A stretch of 7,556 nt of DNA from an uncultured Lentisphaeria bacterium (GTDB lineage Bacteria; Verrucomicrobiota; Lentisphaeria; Victivallales; Victivallaceae), in contig CASFXO010000116.1 of assembly GCA_949298665.1 (NCBI GenBank), positions 1 to 7,556 on the forward strand, written 5' to 3'. Of the stretch, positions 4,600 through 7,556 are shown piece by piece; position 1 is the first letter of the stretch; each line of letters starts with the position of its first letter. The translations under genes were made by a program, and so were the position numbers. The notes below the pieces were generated by a model. It ran no database searches. It saw nothing but the letters and a program-made list of their open reading frames with translations, and had not been told where the DNA came from.

Positions 4600-5808
4600 T
4601 TATTCGGCGTGGCTGTTGAGCGTTTCCACCACGCTGCGGGCAATCATGAGTTCTTCGTCGGTCGGCATGACCAGCACCTTGCACTTGCTCTCGGGTAGCG
4701 AGATGAGTCCCGGCTTGCCCAGTGCCTTGTCATTGGCTTCCTTATCCAGCAGAATTCCCAGACCGGTGAGCTTGACCAGGATCTTTTCCCGGGCGAAGGA
4801 GCTCCATTCGCCGATGCCCCCGGTAAAGACCACCGCGTCGGCTCCGCCCAGAAGCGCGTAATAGCCGCCGATGTATTTGACCACCCGGCGCGTAAACATG
4901 CGGCGGGCGCGCAACGCCTGCTGATCGCCCCGTTTTTCCGCGGCGATGATGTCGCGCATGTCGAAGCTGTTGATGCCGCCGACGCCGAGCAGGCCGCTTT
5001 CCTTGTTGAGCAGATGGTCGATTTCCTTCGGGGTTTTGCCGATTTCGAGGAGACGCAGCACCACGGCCGGATCGAGGTCGCCGCAACGGGTGCCCATGAC
5101 CAGACCTTCCAGCGGCGTCATGCCCATGGTGGTGTCGATGACGGTGCCGTTGTCGATGGCGGCCATGCTGCAGCCGTTGCCGAGGTGGCAGGTGATCAGC
5201 TTCAGCTTTTCGAAAGGCGTACCGAGAAACGCCCCTGTGGCCCGGGCCACGAAATTGTGGCTGGTTCCATGAAAGCCGTAGCGGCGGATCCCGTATTTGG
5301 TATAAAGTTCATAGGGCAGGGCGTACAGATACGCCTGCGGCGGCATCGTCTGGTGAAACGCCGTATCGAAAACCGCCACGTTCGGCACTCCCGGAAAATT
5401 GACTTCGCAGGCTTCGATCCCGGCCAGGTTGGCCGGATTGTGCAGCGGCGCCAGCGCGAAGCAGTCGCGGATGATCTCCTTGACCGAATCGCTGACCAGC
5501 ACCGGACGGGTGGCGCGTTCACCGCCGTGGACGACCCGGTGGCCGAAGGCTTCGATTTCGCTCATTTTGCGGATGACGCCGGTTTGCGGATCCACCAGTT
5601 TCTCGCAGATGGCCTTCAACGCTTCGACGTGATTGGCGACTTTAATGACGGCTTCGGAGGAATAACCGTCCGGACGCTTATAGATCATATTGGGTTTGTC
5701 GGTGCCGAGTCGTTCGATCAGGCCCTTGGCCAGTACCTGCTCCTTGTCCATGGAAAACAGCGTGAATTTCATGGACGAGCTTCCGGCATTCACTACCAGA
5801 ATCTTCAT
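4600..5808 (-). CDS. ackA: Acetate kinase
   Basis: AckA transfers phosphate between acetyl phosphate and ADP, making acetate and ATP in fermentation, or running backwards to activate acetate. The 402-residue product has full length and family motifs: NAGSSSMK (7-14), GHRVVHGGE (89-97), FDTAFH (147-152), RRYGFHGTSH (175-184), CHLGNG (207-212), MGMTPLEGLVMGTR (228-241) and PTDEE (382-386). Residues equivalent to the Methanosarcina catalytic set are present at Asn7, Arg91, Asp148, His180, Arg241 and Glu385. One oddity is GIGEWS (331-336): the family normally has GIGENS, so Trp335 replaces an Asn beside the nucleotide site. The start is clear: AGGAAAGAG at 5815-5823 precedes ATG 5808. pta follows after 27 nt. 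The 180-nt gap to infA leaves room for an own promoter, but I see no convincing pair of boxes. Confidence 0.96.
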   Translation of the reverse strand: MKILVVNAGSSSMKFTLFSMDKEQVLAKGLIERLGTDKPNMIYKRPDGYSSEAVIKVANHVEALKAICEKLVDPQTGVIRKMSEIEAFGHRVVHGGERATRPVLVSDSVKEIIRDCFALAPLHNPANLAGIEACEVNFPGVPNVAVFDTAFHQTMPPQAYLYALPYELYTKYGIRRYGFHGTSHNFVARATGAFLGTPFEKLKLITCHLGNGCSMAAIDNGTVIDTTMGMTPLEGLVMGTRCGDLDPAVVLRLLEIGKTPKEIDHLLNKESGLLGVGGINSFDMRDIIAAEKRGDQQALRARRMFTRRVVKYIGGYYALLGGADAVVFTGGIGEWSSFAREKILVKLTGLGILLDKEANDKALGKPGLISLPESKCKVLVMPTDEELMIARSVVETLNSHAE

Positions 5809-5875
5809 GTTGGTCTCTTTCCTGCTTTTTTATAAGGTTATTCCGAAACCGTCGCGGCGGAGCTCCGATGGATTG

Positions 5876-5941
5876 CTCCGTCCGTTTCCGGAGAGGCTGT
5901 TTCCGGGAAAAGATCACCGGCGGCCGGCGGACCGGACGGAG
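5876..5941. repeat. Inverted repeat in the infA-ackA spacer
   Basis: CTCCGTCCG (5876-5884) and CGGACGGAG (5933-5941) are perfect 9-bp inverted arms 48 nt apart, with further GC-rich self-complementary words between them. No T-run follows on either strand, so it does not look like an intrinsic terminator. It may form a structure in the infA-ackA transcript. The rest of the 180-nt spacer shows nothing I can name. Confidence 0.4.
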
Positions 5942-5988
5942 GCAGCCTTCTCCTCCTTCCGATGCGGCAGCCGGGCGGAAAACGCCGT

Positions 5989-6207
5989 CTATTTCTTGCG
6001 GAAGACAATCCGGCCCTTGGTCAAGTCATACGGCGACATTTCCAGAATCACCGTATCCCCGGGCAGAATACGGATGGAATTCAGCCGCATTTTTCCGCTG
6101 ATGTGGGCGTTGACCAGGTGTCCGGTCTGGAGCGTTACCTTGAACATGGTGTTCGGCAACAGCTCCTTCACCACGCCCTCCACTCTGATTACGTCGTCTT
6201 TGGCCAC
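5989..6207 (-). CDS. infA: Translation initiation factor IF-1
   Basis: IF-1 is a one-domain OB-fold protein that binds the 30S A site and helps IF-2 and IF-3 during initiation. At 72 residues it has the standard length and motifs: MAKDDVIRVEG at the start, LPNTMFKVTLQTGH (17-30), AHISGKMR (34-41), IRILPGD (45-51) and MSPYDLTKGRI (57-67). Ser replaces the usual Tyr before IRILPGD. It starts with GTG at 6207, supported by GGAG 8 nt upstream and by the conserved N-terminus. Its first 19 bases overlap the end of map, so it is translated from the adk-map-infA message with coupling. No rpmJ or rpsM follows, unlike many spc operons; a 180-nt spacer leads to ackA. Confidence 0.96.
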   Translation of the reverse strand: MAKDDVIRVEGVVKELLPNTMFKVTLQTGHLVNAHISGKMRLNSIRILPGDTVILEMSPYDLTKGRIVFRKK

Positions 6208-6968
6208 GTTAAAATCTCCGGTTCCTGTTCTGTTATTAAAACCATGTGTTCAAAATGCGCGGAAACCGCACCATCGTGGGTGCGGACCGTCCAGCCGTCG
6301 TGCCGGTCGATGTCCACCCGGTACGTGCCGAGATTGAACATCGGTTCGATTGCCAGCACCATGCCCGGCACCAGCCGCGGTCCCCGGGAAGCGGCGACGA
6401 AATTCGGTACCTCCGGCGGCTCATGCAGCCGGATGCCGCAGCCGTGGCCGACGAAATCGCGGACCACGCCGACATGAGCCTTGCGGGCCACTGCTTCAAT
6501 GGCGGCGCTGATGTCCCGGATGTAATTGCCGGAGACGGCGCGGGCGATTCCTGCGGAAAGCGCCCTGCTGGTGGCTTCGATCAGATGGGCCACGTCCGGA
6601 GGCAACGGCGCTCCGAGTCCGAAGGTGACGGCGGTATCGCCGCAGGCTCCATCGATCTCAATCCCGAGATCGATGCTGACGATGTCCTCCGGCTGCATGA
6701 CCCGGTCGGCGCGACCGATACCGTGGACCACCTCGTCATTGACGGAAATACAGATGTTGCCGGGATAGCCGTGGTATCCCAGAAACGCGCTTTTTCCGCC
6801 GGTTTCAGCAATCAGGCTGCCGGCAAGCTGATCGAACTCCAGCGTGGTCATGCCGGGACGGGCCAGTTCAGCCAGACGATCCCGGACCATGGCGGTCAAC
6901 TGTGCCGCACGCCGGATGCGGACGATTTCGTCCGGAGTATGGATGATCACTTTGCGCTGGTTCAGCAT
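6189..6968 (-). CDS. map: Methionine aminopeptidase, type I
   Basis: Map removes the initiator Met from nascent proteins when the next residue is small; it is a cytoplasmic dinuclear metalloenzyme of the pita-bread fold. The 259-residue product has the usual type Ia length with no zinc-finger extension. All five metal ligands are visible: Asp100 (SIDLG), Asp111 (GDTAVTF), His175 (GHGCG), Glu208 (AIEPM) and Glu240 (HFEHMV). The substrate-site residues His82 (VVHGIG) and His182 (LHEPP) are present too. ATG 6968 begins two bases after the adk stop (TGA-TC-ATG); GAGGAG lies 14 nt upstream inside adk, a long spacing that suggests coupled translation. Its TAA overlaps the start of infA by 19 nt. 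The adk-map-infA order is the classical arrangement at the end of the spc operon. Confidence 0.96.
   Translation of the reverse strand: MLNQRKVIIHTPDEIVRIRRAAQLTAMVRDRLAELARPGMTTLEFDQLAGSLIAETGGKSAFLGYHGYPGNICISVNDEVVHGIGRADRVMQPEDIVSIDLGIEIDGACGDTAVTFGLGAPLPPDVAHLIEATSRALSAGIARAVSGNYIRDISAAIEAVARKAHVGVVRDFVGHGCGIRLHEPPEVPNFVAASRGPRLVPGMVLAIEPMFNLGTYRVDIDRHDGWTVRTHDGAVSAHFEHMVLITEQEPEILTWPKTT
6216..6219 (-). promoter_or_regulatory. Ribosome binding site for the GTG start of infA
   Basis: GGAG on the minus strand lies 8 nt before GTG 6207, inside the 3' end of map. Together with the conserved IF-1 N-terminus it supports the non-ATG start. Confidence 0.65.
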
Positions 6969-6970
6969 GA

Positions 6971-7556
6971 TCAGCGGTTCAACTCCTCAATCAGGAGCGC
7001 CAGCGCCTTTTCCTTGTCGGTTTCCGTGATTTCGAACAGCAGCTTGGCATTCCGGTAATAGTCGATCAGGGGGCTGGTCTGTTCGTAAAAGACTTTGAGT
7101 CGGGCCCGGGCCGTTTCCAGTGAATCGTCCGGCCGCTGGAACAGCGCGCCGCCGCAATGGTCGCAGACGCCTTCCTGTTTCGGGGGCATGAAGAGTTTAT
7201 TGAAGATCGCACCGCACTGCCGGCATCCGATCCGGGCCGTCAGCCGCTGCAGAATCACATCATCCGGTACTTTGAAGTAGACGACCCGGTCGAGAGTCCG
7301 GTTCAGGTCCGCAAGCACCCCGCCCAGCAGTTCCGCCTGGCGGATGGTGCGGGGGTAGCCGTCAAGAATAAATCCGTTGTCGCAGTCCGGCTGCTGCAGC
7401 CGGGCGCGGACCATGTCCGCAACGGTCTGGTCCGGCACCAGTTTCCCTTCTTTCATCAAAACGGCCGCGGAACGCCCGAGAGGGGTGTCGCGCTTGATTT
7501 CGTCGCGAAGAAGATCGCCGGTCGAGATGTGGGCCACGGGGTATTCGGCGCGCAGC
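6971..7556 (-). CDS. adk: Adenylate kinase, 5' end cut by the window edge
   Basis: Adk interconverts ATP plus AMP with two ADP. The reading frame is open to the edge: the last bases encode LRAEYP before VAHISTGDLL, matching the family's IPQISTGD region, so the P-loop (about 20 residues) lies outside. Visible are STGDLLR (AMP site), NGFILDGYPRT, and the LID with two Cys pairs, C-x-x-C and C-x-x-C (codons within 7154-7225), typical of zinc-binding long-form enzymes. RPDDSLETARARL and the QTSPLIDYY segment follow. The GTG at 7537 is an internal Val, not the start. Counting the missing part, the protein would be near the normal 215 residues. The gene ends two bases before map and belongs to the adk-map-infA unit. 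The promoter is outside the window. Confidence 0.96.
   Translation of the reverse strand, partial: LRAEYPVAHISTGDLLRDEIKRDTPLGRSAAVLMKEGKLVPDQTVADMVRARLQQPDCDNGFILDGYPRTIRQAELLGGVLADLNRTLDRVVYFKVPDDVILQRLTARIGCRQCGAIFNKLFMPPKQEGVCDHCGGALFQRPDDSLETARARLKVFYEQTSPLIDYYRNAKLLFEITETDKEKALALLIEELNR

Noticed and set aside
3916..4698. Long rightward open frame of 260 codons opposite pta
   Set aside because: Pta is certain from its motifs. The opposite frame is His/Gly/Ala/Arg-rich, runs into ackA, and has no known family features.
5014..5835. Long rightward open frame of 273 codons opposite ackA
   Set aside because: AckA is certain. The opposite frame is a compositional shadow.
5824..5840. TATAAA (minus) as a -10 box for ackA
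   Set aside because: No acceptable -35 lies 16-18 bp upstream, and the leader would be only about 13 nt, barely holding the ribosome site.
5842..5958. Strong AAGGAGGAG (5950-5958, minus) followed by a CTG-initiated frame of about 33 codons ending near 5842
   Set aside because: No ATG, GTG or TTG lies at a usable distance, and the peptide is Pro/Ala/Ser-rich without features. Ribosome profiling would be needed to revive it.
194..7056. Frequent TTCCGG/CCGGAA words across the window, including in terminator stems
   Set aside because: Considered as a possible uptake or repeat signal. Phe-Arg (TTC CGG) and Pro/Glu codon preferences in a GC-rich genome probably explain it; genome-wide counts against a Markov background would decide.
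6246..7058. Long rightward open frame of 270 codons opposite map
   Set aside because: Map has all five metal ligands. The opposite frame has no supporting motif or start signal.

Overview
The window comes from a GC-rich bacterium with tightly packed genes, good AAGGAGG-type ribosome binding sites and intrinsic terminators. An acetate kinase/phosphotransacetylase pair points to acetate-forming fermentation, so an anaerobe is likely. The protein styles would fit the Verrucomicrobiota/Lentisphaerota (PVC) group, but that is an impression from sequence and not a proven assignment. No mobile element, phage gene, CRISPR array, tRNA or rRNA is visible.

Layout, left to right. A divergent type I 3-dehydroquinate dehydratase homologue (+, 53-838) ends in a hairpin terminator that includes its stop codon. 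Facing it is a leftward pair: an unrecognised 126-residue protein (1797-2177) coupled by a one-base overlap to the redox chaperone Hsp33 (913-1797). A structured, AT-rich divergent spacer (2178-2389) separates this pair from a rightward MarC/YhgN-type membrane protein (2390-2998). Next comes a free-standing leftward gene (3109-3384) for a zinc-ribbon protein with a very acidic tail. It has its own strong promoter and its own terminator. The rest is leftward: ackA then pta (5808 to 3562), ending in a long terminator hairpin, preceded by adk (cut by the right edge), map and infA (7556 to 5989).

The adk-map-infA run resembles the end of the spc ribosomal-protein operon, but no rpmJ or rpsM follows infA; ackA-pta lies next on the same strand. 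AckA and Pta together convert acetyl-CoA to acetate and ATP. Hsp33 and its small partner look like one translationally coupled unit.

Most of the window is housekeeping. The places worth a second look are: the unknown gene coupled to Hsp33; the zinc-ribbon/polyacidic protein and the 22-bp dyad in its promoter; a Trp in place of the usual Asn in the nucleotide-site motif of AckA; a dehydroquinase homologue lacking one expected substrate-binding Arg; and an orphan plus-strand terminator in the hslO-marC spacer. I see no convincing new multi-gene system.
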